The notes beneath the pieces were generated by a model. The model was not told the origin of the DNA. It worked only from the letters and a program-made list of their open reading frames with translations, and did no database searches. Shown here in pieces: positions 1 to 11,079 of a DNA stretch of 64,000 bases (position 1 is its first letter; each line of letters starts with the position of its first letter). A program made the position numbers and the translations under genes. The stretch spans positions 16,216,001 to 16,280,000 of the forward strand of contig NC_062226.1 in the NCBI RefSeq assembly GCF_902686445.1. Reading direction: 5' to 3'. Origin of the DNA: Sciurus carolinensis. Taxonomy: Eukaryota; Chordata; Mammalia; Rodentia; Sciuridae.

Positions 1-480
1 GGCTAAGGGAGAAATAAGCAATAAACTCCTGGTTACAATGTTATTATTTCAAAGCCCCTTCTCCTGTCTGACACCATTCCTCTGAAATAAATGGACCAGG
101 AGTTATGACTCAGAAGTTCTGATTACCCAGCCAACACACAGAGAGGGGAGATACATTGCCTAACGTCAGCGTAACTGAGGGTGAATGTAGGTCTGCACAG
201 GGATCGGGAAGACAAGGTTAGGAGGGAAAGGACAGAGGGCGACTCTTTTTTTTTTTCTTTCTAGTAGTTGCTTGAAATCAGATAATTTAACCTCAGTTTT
301 CTCATTTGCAAATCTGAGGTTAATAGACCTACCTGGCAACATCATTATGGACAGAATGACTTTAACATTACTATTGTCTTGGCACTTGCATAAAGCACAT
401 ATTTTAGAACAGGTAACGTATTAAACACTTTGTAAGTTTTATCTGCAACTTGCAGTGCAAAAAACATCAGGCCCTGGAAA
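1..480. other. Mostly unique non-coding DNA with a weak MIR remnant
   Basis: No gene is seen. Around 261-340 the wording of a minus-strand MIR is recognisable (a 'cctcagttttctcatttgcaaa' type string, which is the reverse of the MIR core), but it is short and diverged. A T-run lies at 245-256. Confidence 0.4.
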
Positions 481-600
481 GAACAGGTTTAGAGACCTGA
501 CTCTCCTGCTTCCTTGCTGTGTGAAATTGGGTAATTGCTTCTTCTCTCTATGCCTCAAATTCCTCCTTTTTAAAAGGAAGTAATAGTAGTTATTCAGTTT
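480..600 (-). repeat. MIR SINE fragment
   Basis: The order of short strings matches the reverse complement of the MIR core: a 'gagacctgactctcctgc' segment, then 'tgtgtgaaattgggtaattgc', then 'tgcctcaaattcctcc', then a purine stretch before 'taatagtag'. This is an ancient tRNA-derived SINE and is inactive. Edges are approximate. Confidence 0.65.
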
Positions 601-1923
601 GGTTATATGTGACCTGAATTAGAAAATGAATGTTAAGTACTTAAAATCTATGGTGCTATTTTTAAGATGAGGAAGATGTTTTATCCTACTAACGTAAGGA
701 TCATTTGAGCTGCAGAGATAAAATAATTAATAATAGTAATAACAATAATTTTGACCAAAAGATAAATAGCGTGTCACAATTTCTTCTGGAAAATATCTGA
801 GGTCTTAGCATCAGGAGAGATTTCGCTTGGAGAGATAGATCTTGAGAAAGTGCATAAATAGGACATCTGGGGTGATGGTACTAATATGGATAGATATCTG
901 ATACACACACTACAAACATGCGCATATGTAACAAATGCAGTGCTAACAGCAGTTCTTTATCAAACATTTTCAAGTTTAACACTTAGGATTTGCATTTATA
1001 TCCTATTACAATAAAATGCCTTTTAATGATCACAAATAGTAAATATTAGGATCCGTTACTTTGGTTCTTTATTTTAAAAAAAATCCTCTAGTCTATTTTA
1101 TGAATTAATTCTGCCATTATTTCTCAGTTCCTGTGCTTACAGCAGCAAAGAGAATATCTGGTCACAGTAAGCACTCATTCCTTCTCTGCTCCCACCCAGC
1201 ACCAGGGCAATCTAAATTGTTACCCAAGCTTCCTTTTTTGGATATTCTATTGCACAAACCTCTTACCTCTCTTTTCCCAACTCTCTCATTATAAAGTTCA
1301 AAATGCAACTTTACTCCAAAATTTCTATTGCTATTCCATGTGGATTTGCATAATTCATAAAATATAAAATGAAATATTAGTTAAGATAACTTTAAATTTA
1401 ATTAAATTAATATGTGGTTTTCATAGTTTTATGTATATGCTACAATTTTATCGTAAAATTTATATTTAATTATATATCATTTTGTACATGATGCTAATGA
1501 AAGCATTCTCTTTTCTAAATGGTGTGTGTTGTGAGTATAAAGTATGTTAATCCTTGGATATTCTATCTTGTGTATAATCACCTTACTCAATCTTCTTCTG
1601 ATTTGATTAGTTTTTCCCCCACTTTAATCTCTTATTGTTAACCAATTATCTTTATTTCTTTTCATAGTGAATCTGACAGAGTAGTTATGAAAATGTCAAT
1701 AATGACAACATTGGTTATTTTTTGCATAATTCACTACTTAATTTTAAGTGGTTTTTGTCATTCACCCTTTAGGATCGTAAGTGCTCCAGGTTTTTCAAGC
1801 TATCCTTTATAAAATCTAAATTAAATAATTTTATTTTAAGCTAATGTTTTTTTGCTAAGCCTACTGATTTTTATCAAAATGTCTTTTCAGCATATGTTGA
1901 TGCAACCAAGTGACCTCTCCCTT
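601..1923. other. AT-rich unique intergenic DNA
   Basis: Very AT-rich sequence with short A/T runs and no long ORF. I recognise no repeat family or gene here. Confidence 0.5.
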
Positions 1924-2026
1924 TTGTTTTTTGTTTGTTTGTTTGTTTTGCAGTGCTGGGGATCAAACCCAGGGCCCTGTGCTTGTAAGGCAAGCACTTT
2001 ACCAACTGAGCTATCTCCCCAGTCCT
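1924..2026 (-). repeat. ID SINE (tRNA-Ala-like)
   Basis: The body at 1951-2026 reads, on the minus strand, as a tRNA-like head with an A-box (tagctcagttgg) and a B-box-like gggtttgatcc. A (TTTG)-rich stretch at 1924-1950 is its A-rich tail on the plus strand. This is the rodent ID family; no clear TSD was found. Confidence 0.88.
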
Positions 2027-2539
2027 TGTTTGTTGACATGGCAGTTAAATTGTAGTTTGAACTACTCATGAACTCCTAGGGAAAAATCTAGTGTATGCAT
2101 ATGTATAAAAAGTATATATACACACATGCAAACATATGTCATATCCTACTATATGTAAACATATTATAGCAGGCTTTGAATTTTAAGTCCTAACTGCCTT
2201 CATAAAGTAAATCAAGGTGATCTGTTTTTCTATAAAGTAACATATTTTACTAATATTGAAATTACTTTTCTTGAAGGGCTAGACTCAGCTCTGAACCTAT
2301 TTGTTTCTGGTGATATTTCAATGCTAGTTAACTCTATGTTCTGGGTCTTTTATTTAACTTGATTTATTCACATATTCTATTTCTTTATGGTCCAGGATAA
2401 TGATATATACTCCCAGGAAAACATCTTTTCCCACCAAGGTTTGCAAAACTTTACTGTAAAATACATGCAGTGATTTCTTGATTCCATTTAACTTGGTATA
2501 CCACCTCAGTAATTTTTAATTTTAATATATTTTATTCCA
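2027..2539 (-). repeat. AT-rich DNA with a weak old LINE-1-like segment (about 2341-2500)
   Basis: No gene. A string at 2355-2386 (aacttgatttattcacatattc and on) resembles the reverse complement of a LINE-1 reverse-transcriptase region, and closely resembles 4265-4297. The remainder is AT-rich and not recognised. The LINE-1 assignment is an inference from phrase-level similarity. Confidence 0.3.
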
Positions 2540-2892
2540 CTGTTTTATTTTATTTTATATTTTATTGTATACAAATGGGATACATGTTGTTTCTCTATTT
2601 GTACATGGAGTCAAGGCATACCATTTGTGTAATCATAAATTTACATAGGGCAATGATGTTTGATTCATTATTTTTTTCCCTTCCCCCCTACCCCCCCCAC
2701 CCCTCTTTTCCCTCTATACAGTCCTTCTTTCCTCCATTCTTACCACCCTCCTTATCCCTAACCCTAAACCTAACCCTAACCCTAACACTAACCCCTCCCA
2801 CCCCCCATTATATGTCCTCATCTGCTTATCAGCGAGATCATTCGTCCTTTAGTTTTTTAGATTGGCTTATCTCACTTAGCATGATATTACTG
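2540..2892 (-). mobile_element. LINE-1 3' end (ORF2 tail and 3' UTR), 5'-truncated
   Basis: The reverse complement matches, block by block, the LINE-1 3' end at 35211-35499. The shared blocks are the segment ending in 'gatctcgctgataag', the purine-rich 'tatagaggga' stretch, the segment with 'catttgtgtaatcat' (plus strand), and the terminal A/T-rich tail. It differs by carrying telomere-like hexamers and a C-rich tract (2690-2705). It is a dead, truncated copy. Confidence 0.85.
2756..2794 (-). repeat. Interstitial telomere-like (TTAGGG)n array inside the LINE-1 3' UTR
   Basis: Six CCCTAA hexamers in register, four of them perfect and two with one mismatch, are followed by CCC. They sit between purine/pyrimidine-rich blocks of the LINE-1 3' UTR. 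The related copy at 35.26-35.5 kb lacks them. Confidence 0.95.
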
Positions 2893-3214
2893 TTTTACTT
2901 TTAATTAGGTCAAAATTTTTATTTGTTTCACTTTTCTTTTCAATGAGCTGGTTTGCCTGTTGTGCATCTTTTTCTTGAATTTCTTTATTCTATTTCATTC
3001 ATTATGTTTTGTCTTTATTAATTTTTCTGAGTGAGAACTATCTTGGTTTTTGACCATCTTCTTCAGTTGTGGAGGCATTTCTGAGTAGGAATTCCCTGTG
3101 TTGCTTTCTAAATGGTTTGTAATTTAACTCTTGGGTTCCCCATTGGTGCAAAGGTTATAGAAGTTCAATTAATTGATTAATGGATTGATTGCTATTATTT
3201 TCATTGTTATTATT
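2893..3214 (-). repeat. Possible old LINE-1-like internal fragment
   Basis: T-rich sequence resembling the reverse complement of a LINE-1 internal region, with glutamate/lysine-rich coding signs on the minus strand. No intact frame remains. The assignment is weak; it could be ordinary AT-rich DNA. Confidence 0.3.
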
Positions 3215-3412
3215 ATTTTGATACCAGAGATTGAACTCAAGGGTGTTTTACCACAAAGCCACATCCCCATTCATTTTTACTTTTTATTTTGATACTAAGT
3301 TCTACTAGGTTCCTTATGGCCTCACCAAGTTGCTAAAGCTGGCTTCAAACTTGCAATCCTCCTGTCTTAGCCTCCAAAGTTAGATTACAGGCATGCACCA
3401 CATTTACTTAAT
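3215..3412 (-). repeat. B1-dID dimeric SINE
   Basis: Left to right on the plus strand come the ID monomer in reverse (ataccagagattgaactc ... ccacatcccc), an A/T linker, then the B1-like monomer in reverse (cctcaccaagttgct, caatcctcctgtcttagcc, attacaggcatgcacca). The B1 plus ID arrangement is diagnostic for squirrel-type genomes. No TSD was resolved. Confidence 0.88.
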
Positions 3413-4440
3413 TTTCTAGTGGTTTTATTTTAATAAAATTTTTATAGTATATTCTTAATGAAGTTAGATTATTCTGAGGGATTGTGGCCTATGATAACTC
3501 TACATTTTTAAATAAGAATTATTTTCTTTCACAAATATAGGACCAAATATCATAAAGATTTCCTAAAATAGAAAAAGTATATTATCTCATACAGTATGTG
3601 AAGTAGCCCCTTCTCTTTCTCAACCAAGTGTGTTTACTATTTAAATATATTCTATGAAGTTCTTTTCAATTTCATTGGTTAGAACTTTCCAGTTTAAAAC
3701 AATAACTTATCTAGGTGTCTCATTATAATTACACATTCATTATGTTCTTTTCACTTTTCTAATGGATTTTGCTTTCTGTGCTTAGTTGCTGAATTGTTGC
3801 ACCAAGGTGTCTCTTTTATGCACATTTTAACTTAAACTCGTACCATGTCTAATACTAATATTGTTATTGAGATTTATTGTTGTTATTTTTGCTATCGTTT
3901 GCAGTTTTAGACTCTAACTTGGGCTATCCTGCCCCTTGTTTAGCAGCTTTATTGATTTGTTACTAAATGTTTCTTGTACACAGCATGTAGCTATGTTTTG
4001 TTGCTTAACTTGCCCTAACAATCCCTGATGTTTGGAGAATTAAATTCACTCATATTTAGATGATATGCTAATTTTATTTCCTCCAAAGTACTATCCGCTT
4101 ACTTTCTATTTTGTTTCCTTTTCTTTCTCTTGTACCTCTTACTCCATTAAGCAGCTCTTAACACTTCTCCCATCTTCTCTTGAAATACCAGACTTAGTTG
4201 TGGACCTGTTTACTTCTAGTGATTCAGGTGATGAGAGTTACATTATCATATTTTCTCTTTTGTCAAACTTGATTTGTTCATATTTTCTATTTCTTTGAAG
4301 TCAATTATTTCCTAGGAAATCATCCTTTTCCTCTAGTGTCCCCAAAATTTTGGATATTCCTCAATCTTTTCCCTCTTTGGTGCATAGTTCCTTTCTTCCT
4401 TGAGTTCACAAGCAATTGCAGGATTCCTTACAATTATTTA
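3413..4440 (-). repeat. Old LINE-1-like ORF2 remnant
   Basis: Around 3940-4130 strings such as 'gcagctttattgatttgtta' followed by 'cttgtacacagcatgtag' match the reverse complement of the LINE-1 RT/linker region. At 4265-4400 a further RT-region string occurs. Frames are broken throughout, and the B1-dID and ID SINEs have inserted in or beside it. Exact subfamily is not assignable. Confidence 0.5.
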
Positions 4441-4553
4441 AAAATAAGACAAACCAGGGCTGGGGAGATAGCTCAGTTGGTAGAGTGCTTGCCTCACAAG
4501 TGCAAGACCCTGGGTTCAGTCCCCAGCACCTCCCCAAAAAAATAAGACAAACC
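4441..4553 (+). repeat. ID SINE with a perfect 15-bp target-site duplication
   Basis: The body (4457-4538) starts gggctggggagatagctc. It has an A-box at 4469-4480 (tagctcagttgg) and a B-box-like motif at 4512-4522 (gggttcagtcc), and ends in a short A-rich tail. It is flanked by exact copies of aaaataagacaaacc at 4441-4455 and 4539-4553. The intact TSD and clean RNA polymerase III boxes indicate a fairly young insertion. Confidence 0.96.
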
Positions 4554-6060
4554 TCTAGGAGACACAATTGTTTTCCCCTTTTCTTTTCTTGGCATTAAAA
4601 CAGAACATTGAGAATATTTTCTCTCCTTTCTCCTCTTTCCTGACACAGTGGAGGCAAAACCTCCGGGTCATTTTATTTCCTCCCTTGCCCCTTAGGCCCA
4701 TTTCTGAGGTGTCACCAGGAAAGTCTCAATTTATTAATTACGAGCTGGTATTAGTGTGCATATGTCAATGTGGTTTTTCTAGTTACTAATGTTTATTTAA
4801 CATTCTAATTACTCCTTTACAAGTTGCCCATGCATTTTATGCACACACTTACAGACACATATGTTTATGTTCCTGCCTTTGTCAAATGTCTCTTGATCTA
4901 TTCTTACTGGGAGATGAGGATGCTTTCTCAGGTATTTCTTCACAAAAAATATAAATGTAAAATGCACTAAGTTCCTCAGTTCACCAATGCATATCAATCA
5001 TGATCTCTTTAATTTTAGTTTTTCATGATCATTTGGAGATGTGTTTATAATTTGAAAGTCATGAATTTCATTCCACGAGGCATTCTTACTATTTTTGAGC
5101 TTTCTTATGGATTTCTACTATGACTGCCGTTACTGTTTTTGTTGGTATTCATATCAACCTGTTTCGAAGCTCTTTTTCAGAATCCTTAACTCTGTTTTCA
5201 TTGCTATCCCTGCCAGTGGATTCCTCAAGACACGTGGTTATCTTTCTGCACCACAATACCGGTCTCCTGTCTGTTTATTGGATCAATCTGTGGACGTCCC
5301 CAAAGGGACAGAAAGTTATGTATTATTTTTCTCTGGCTTAGAGCAACAAAATTAAGATGCGATTCTGACCCAGAATTCCAGGATGCCTCTTTGCCATCCT
5401 TCCTCTGCAGTGACAGGAACAGGGGTAAGCTGTGGATTATTCTCCATTCCTTATTGCTCTTCTCAAGGTCAAGAAGATTGAGCACATGCATATGGAGCTG
5501 ATATCTGCCTCCACCCCTGTCCCATCAAGGTGCAAGGTGTCTGAGAGTTATGTTTCCCTGGGATCTCCATCTTCAAGACAGAGCTCTACAGAACTGGTCC
5601 CCAGGTTCTTTTGTACCCCACAGCAGAGATCTCAGCTGTAGCTTTTCTCCCTGAAACTGAATTTTGCCCAAAAGTTTACTTACACTTATCTTTCCACTGT
5701 CTGTAACAGATGCTAAGTGCAGAATGAGCATCCAGATTAGAGCTGACAGCAGAAAGGATTTTAAACAAGAGTTAGGCTACTACATTTTTCTGATAGCTCC
5801 CATGTAAGGCTGAATTTCATTGAGAATTCTCAGCACACCTTAAAGTATAACCTGAAGCTTCACATAAATGTGGAGAAATCCCTCAGTGGCTCCTCTTGGC
5901 CAAATATCTCTCTTTCCCTCTCCCCCTGCCCCTTTTTCCTCCTCTCCCCTCTTTCCCATTGGAGAATTTTCTCAGTGCTAGATAAACCTACATTCTCCAC
6001 TCCTCACGCTTTTCTCTTCTGCACAGTCCTGTGCTCCAGATCGATGGCATCTTTCACTCT
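4554..6060. other. Non-coding DNA, no family recognised
   Basis: Pyrimidine-rich then mixed sequence. Small ORFs (60-99 codons) overlap on both strands and show no domain or signal I recognise. It may continue the old LINE-1-like background, or be unique DNA. Confidence 0.4.
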
Positions 6061-6418
6061 GTCATGTTGTCTCCTTGCTGTCTGTGCTCCTTCCTCACCT
6101 CCTACTGCCTGCATCACCACCTGTCAAAATGTCATCCTTCCTTCATTGTTCACCTGTAATCAAACTTAACTCCTCTCACTGAATGCGTCTACCCTCTTTT
6201 CCTTCAGACCTGAACAAGTTCTCAGCAGTAAAACATCACTTTGCACCCTAATCTGTGTTGAGTGTGTGCACGTGCATGTGTGTGTGGAGGGTATGTGTGA
6301 ACTGATTGTGTCCACTGGATTGTGACTTCCTTGAAAGTAGGGAGAGTGATTTGTTCTGTGTCTATTCCCATTGCTGGTACTGAGATACTTGTCTGATTTG
6401 AATTTAATTGGATTCAAT
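6061..6418 (+). repeat. L2-like fragment, 3' part
   Basis: The wording resembles the L2 3' end (attgtgacttccttgaaagtagg, then ttctgtgtctattccc, then ctggtactgagatac). A GT-rich stretch at 6255-6300 interrupts it. Diverged; edges are approximate. Confidence 0.5.
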
Positions 6419-7194
6419 ACATAAACCTCTTAACAATGCTCAGACCACAGAATCACAGTCAGGGATCCTGAGGGTGGTGTGTTTGGGTGAAGGTGACTTT
6501 GAACATGAATTTCACGGCATTACTCTTACTGGTCCCTCCTTGCCTTCTACCCTTCACCCCTGTCCCCAGTCCCAACAGTTCCCATTCACTACTGCCAAAA
6601 TGCTCGGGGAAGGCAGGGGCACTTTTAAAATGTTGTGAAATGCAGCCACGCAGTGTTTAACAAACAACATAACGAAGGCATCTGTCAGGACGCATTGCCT
6701 TCTGTCCCTGCGAGGTTTCCGCCAGCACGGTGGCAAGCTCACCGCCTCCTCTCCCTCTCTGCTCATTCTCTCTAATTACATGTGGCATCCTCTCTCCAGC
6801 ACACAATGAAAAGGGGCCTCCCTTTGGCAGGGAAGTGGGGAAGAGTGGCTAGGGAATACATCCTGCCACAAGCAGCATTTCCTTCTCAAACAGAGAATTT
6901 GGGCCAGGTCGCCTATATGAATTGATTTACAGGAATTGAAAGGCCATTTCATGCCTAAACAAGCCCCCTCTGACTGACAGAAAACCAAAAAGATCTCTAT
7001 TTTCACACTCTTGTCATTAAAGCCTCAAATCTGTAGGATCTCATTCCATGTCCTGGTTAATCTGATTCTTACCCACCTTCCATCGACAACCCCTCTGCAT
7101 TTTCTCCAAAACAGAGCTTGTTTCTGACTTCTTCATTTTATAGTCTCTTTGCACCCCAAGTTTATACTGCTTCACCGAGGGAATGCAAACTCAA
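6419..7194. other. Unique DNA, possible conserved island at 6760-7010
   Basis: No repeat family and no believable gene. The segment from 6760 to 7010 is less AT-rich than its surroundings and free of recognised repeats. Nothing further can be supported. Confidence 0.35.
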
Positions 7195-7440
7195 GTGTAG
7201 TAATAGCAGTAGTAGCAGCCTCTTGCATTTCAACTATTGTGTACTAGGATCCATGCCAAATGATTTTATGCATTTATCTCATGTAATGTTCCCAATGATC
7301 TTAGGTAGGTACGGTATTATTTTCCCCATCTGTTCGATAAGGAAACTTGAGTTTAAAAGGAGATTGAAAAATAAGATAAAGATAACATTGTGCCTCTATG
7401 GAGTAGGTGGCAGAATTATGATTCATAACCTTTGTCTGTT
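7195..7440 (+). repeat. MIR SINE fragment
   Basis: MIR order is visible: 'tttatctcatgtaatgttccc', then 'tattattttccccatctgtt', 'aaggaaacttgag' and 'ggtggcagaattatgattc'. This is the conserved MIR core plus its downstream part. Diverged and inactive. Confidence 0.7.
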
Positions 7441-7985
7441 GTAAGTGTGTGTGTTATTTCTAGGCTGGCTCCCTATTTTAAACTGTGGATTCCTCTCTCA
7501 GACTTGGTGAAAAGTTCAGGTCACGGGGACTTGTTCCCTACAAGCAGGCCCAGATTCCCCTAGATAGAACCGTTCCTTCCCTCATCAGTTTTTTGTTCTC
7601 CTCTCTGGTAGGTGCAGCTGAGCCCACTCAACCCAGGGAAGAAGAGGATCCCTCATGGGACTGCCTTTGCTCTCTTTCACAAGAGTGACATTTCAGCAGG
7701 CAGCTCGTTATTCTTCTGCTCCCAGAGGTGTGTGTTTCAATTAAGATCTGCATTGTGTTAGGGTAAGGGTGAGGCCAGATAAATCAACTTTCAAATTCAA
7801 ATTACATTCAAGCCAGTTTTGGAAAGCTAACTGGCATATAAATTCCAGCTTTCTTTATCCTTGAAATGTATATTATTTTGCCTCCCATTCCACTCACAAT
7901 CATTGACATTACAACCAGTGCTCTTGAAATAATGAAGGTTTAATGATACTGACAGCATTTGGTTCTTCTCAGAATATTGATTTGT
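7441..7985. other. Unique intergenic DNA
   Basis: No repeat family recognised and no supportable gene. The 67-codon ORF at 7485-7688 has no recognisable domain. Confidence 0.4.
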
Positions 7986-8125
7986 TAATCATTCCATTTA
8001 TTCATTTATCAAATATTTAGTGAGCACCTATTATGTTCCAGGCACTTCCCTAGGTATTAGGGACTCAGCAATAAACAACCTAAACTTGGCTGTTGTTCAA
8101 AAGAGCTTACTGTCTAATCATATTA
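7986..8125 (-). repeat. L2 3'-end fragment
   Basis: It begins with 'ttcatttatcaaatatttag' and runs into 'tgagcacctattatgttcc', 'aggcacttccctaggtatta' and 'agcttactgtcta', the reverse complement of the L2 3' end. Confidence 0.75.
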
Positions 8126-8189
8126 GCAGCCCACTTGGCAGGAAGAAAATGGAACCAATCTTAGATTACAGCCAGGCATTGTTGAAAGT

Positions 8190-8460
8190 AAAAGCTTACA
8201 TCCCTTCAGCTTATTATTGTTTGACACTGTACTTTACAGAGATTAAATTACTATATCTTTATGAGATCCATCCCACCATTATCTCCATTTTACAGATTAC
8301 TTCTTAAGATAAATTATGTTATTATCTTTATTTTACAGATGAGGAAAATGAGGTATTGAGAGGTTAGGGAACTTGGCCAAGTACACAGAATTGGCACACA
8401 GTGGAGCTGGATTTGAACGCACATCAGGCTAGCTAGGTTCTGTGCTCTTACGTAACTGCC
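8190..8460 (+). repeat. MIR SINE
   Basis: One of the clearest MIR copies here. A 'ttttacagatgaggaaaatg' core is followed by 'gagaggttagggaacttgg', then 'cacacagtggagctggattt', then 'gaacgcacatcaggct' and 'tctgtgctctta'. Confidence 0.85.
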
Positions 8461-8704
8461 ACATCAGGCTCAAACGCCATAGTTTACACTTCACCACAAA
8501 ATACAAATGGGAAAACTGTGGCTATGACATAAAGGACCTGACACTCTTTTTACATCATGAAACAAACCACCCACCCTTGTTGTGTCTGGCCTGTGGAGAG
8601 ACCAGTCTGCCTTCCACGCTGACAATAAAAGGAGCTATAAATTAGAAAGGGTCATGAACCTGGGGGATTGCTGCTCCTGGGGGATGTTCTTGGGGTAGGG
8701 CTAG

Positions 8705-9066
8705 TGAGTGAGTCAACTTTCTGTCACTATAACTAATACCTGAGATAGGGAAAAATCTTATTTTGGCTCAGGTTTTGCAAGTCTGGTTCATCACTGGGTG
8801 GCCCCTTTGCTTTGGGCCTGTTGCAAGGTAGCACATGGTAGTGGAAGTGCATCATGGAACAAAACCCCTCACCTCATGGTCAAGGAAGGAAAAGGATAAC
8901 AAGGACAGGTATGGGTCCTACAAGCCAATCTGAGGACCACCAAAGACCTAATTACCTCCCATTAGGCCCTGCCTCTTGAAATTTCCAGCACCTTCCAATA
9001 GCACCACCCTGAGGGACTGGCCTATAACACATGGGACTTAGGAGGCCATCCAAAATCTAAATGCTA
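8705..9066 (-). mobile_element. MaLR/ERVL-type solo LTR
   Basis: On the minus strand it reads as a MaLR-like LTR. The plus-strand view ends with 'aggaggccatccaaaatc' and contains 'cctaattacctcccattagg', 'cctgcctcttgaaatttcc' and 'ccttccaatagcaccacc' in the expected order. The start resembles 'gtcactataactaatacctg'. No internal retroviral sequence flanks it. Confidence 0.75.
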
Positions 9067-10449
9067 TTGTCATCCAGAGAGTAGAGGCAAGGGATGCTGC
9101 TACATACTCTACAGGATATAGGAAAGCCCCTCAAAGTAAAGAATTAATATGTCACTAGTGCTACTATTGAGAAGTCTTGGCACAGAGGAGGAAAGTTGCT
9201 GACCTACTGAAGATACATCATCACAGGACTCACGAATAGACCTGACAACCTACACCAGAGGCAGATATGCTAATCCTGGCTCTCTGTTTAAATGTTACAG
9301 TTTTAAGCTTACTCAACAAGATCACCCTAAACACTTTCTACATGTGAGATGTCACTAAGCACTTTTCAGGAGAAAAAAAAAAAACATGTAAAGTTGAATT
9401 CTGCTCTGAAGTGTGGTAATTATGATCTCAGGATGGAGTTCAATAGACCCAGAATGAAACAGGCTGTAACCATCTCAGCTCTCCTTTAGCTATATGCTTT
9501 CTCCAGCCCTGACTGGCCACATGTGAAGACTGAGAAAAGAGTTTTTGTCTTTCATATGTTGCAAGGTTGGAAAAAGTTCGTACAGGTACGTTAATTAACA
9601 ATATAAACTCGGTATTTGGTCACTGCTCAATAAATCATGGCTGTTATTAGTAGTATAGGAGAAGACCAAGCAGTTTGGGAAGGCTGAAGCTACTTCCTCA
9701 GGAATTCTGAGATATAAAGTATACAAATTTCATAGAAAATCCTAAGAACCACTTAGTGGGTTTGCAGTGCATCTTCCTCCTGTGCATCTTCCAGTGCATG
9801 TTCAAATTATCCCTATATGTTTATATTTCACTTCTTCCACGGACCTCATATCTGACCCAAACCTCAGGGAACAGAATTAGCCTGGTACTTAGATGACACA
9901 GCTGTAAAATCTTCCTCTTTTGCTGCATGCGCCCATCTTCCTTGGGGCTTCAGATTTGGAAATGGCTGTTTTTCATCTATTGAACCTGGCTTCATCTGTT
10001 TCCTGAGCCAGCCTGTTGAGGGCAGATGGCACACTAGCCTCAGGCTCACCAGAGTCCATGGCATGAAATGAGTCCTGCTGCTTTAAATTTCTACCTCATA
10101 TCTGATGCTTAGGACACACTTCCAAAGCCCAGCATTTTCTTCTTGATTTTCTCTGCTGTTTTGGTCCCATTTGTATGCTGGGCCTGATGCTCAGTCTCCC
10201 TGCCTGGCACTTCAATTCAGTGATGGATCTAAATTCCTGATCTCTGCCTCAGCCCACTCAATTATGGTTCTGACATCCTGCTAGCCTGTTGTTGGGGACT
10301 AAGGTCTGTGCCTCCATTGTTGCCCAGCATCCTTTTATAAACCAATGTATTCCACTAAGAAAGAGGTTCTGTTGCCTCTCCATGACTGCCAACTGCAGAA
10401 CCTCTTCATGCCACCTCAACTACTGAATTATCCTTATTCTATTTGTCTT
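9067..10449. other. Unique intergenic DNA
   Basis: No gene or clear repeat. A short A-run lies at 9371-9384. Small ORFs on both strands show no recognisable product. Confidence 0.4.
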
Positions 10450-10660
10450 CCATAATTGAAAATTAACAGTGTGCCAAGCACTGTGTGAAGCTCTTCAAAA
10501 ACATTAATTATTTTAATTGTTGCAATAATTCTGAGGCACATTATCCCATGAAACAAAAGAAACACATGCTTAGAGGCATTAAGGTTCAGTGCTTGGTAAG
10601 GGTGAAAATTAGGATTGGACAGAGTCCTGTCCTTTTCCCAAGTCCATGCTTATCACTTTG
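10450..10660 (+). repeat. MIR SINE fragment
   Basis: MIR-like order: 'gtgccaagcactgtgtgaag', 'caataattctgaggcaca', 'gcttagaggcattaaggtt', 'gtgaaaattaggattgg', 'cttatcac'. Diverged. Confidence 0.65.
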
Positions 10661-10987
10661 AATAAGACATGCCATCTCGGAGTACATAACTTCTCATTCA
10701 AGATGGATTGTATGGATCAGTTTCAATAATCAGGTTCATGTCCCATCCCTTCACCCACCTGGTTCTTCTGACTTCTCCTTTTGGCCAGGTCTTAAACTGG
10801 TAAATTCACTGGGTTACATAGACTCCGGTCTTAAGTGCACTCTCTTGATCCTTAGAATCCACACAATCTCCCTTTCTACACTAATTGAACAATCTTCCAT
10901 CTACTCTTCCTGTGACGATCATCTGGCCTTCTCTGACTCATTGTGGTCTACGGCCACCCAGGACCCAGGGCTGACAAGTTTTAGAAC
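10661..10987. other. Unique intergenic DNA
   Basis: No repeat, gene or RNA seen. A 12-base match to the start of 5S rRNA near 10946 is discussed under rejected items. Confidence 0.4.
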
Positions 10988-11079
10988 CATCATCATAATC
11001 ACCACTAGCAATGGCATCATCATCATCATCACCGCCACCAACATCACCCTCATTAATGTCATCATCATTGTCATCATTT
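10988..11079 (+). repeat. (CAT)n/(ATC)n imperfect trinucleotide repeat
   Basis: Runs of ATC triplets interrupted by 'accactagcaatgg', 'accgccaccaac' and 'ctcattaatg'. The short isoleucine/serine-rich ORFs across it are artefacts of the repeat. Confidence 0.9.

Noticed and set aside
1951..2026. tRNA gene
   Set aside because: The tRNA-like head belongs to an ID SINE with an A-rich tail; the same applies to the copies at 4457, 19953 and 20077. No cloverleaf with full acceptor pairing is supported.
2756..2794. Chromosome-end telomere
   Set aside because: The array is 39 bases, imperfect and embedded in a LINE-1 3' UTR; it is interstitial.
10945..10960. 5S rRNA pseudogene
   Set aside because: Only about 12 bases (gtctacggccac) match the 5S start; nothing downstream continues the match.
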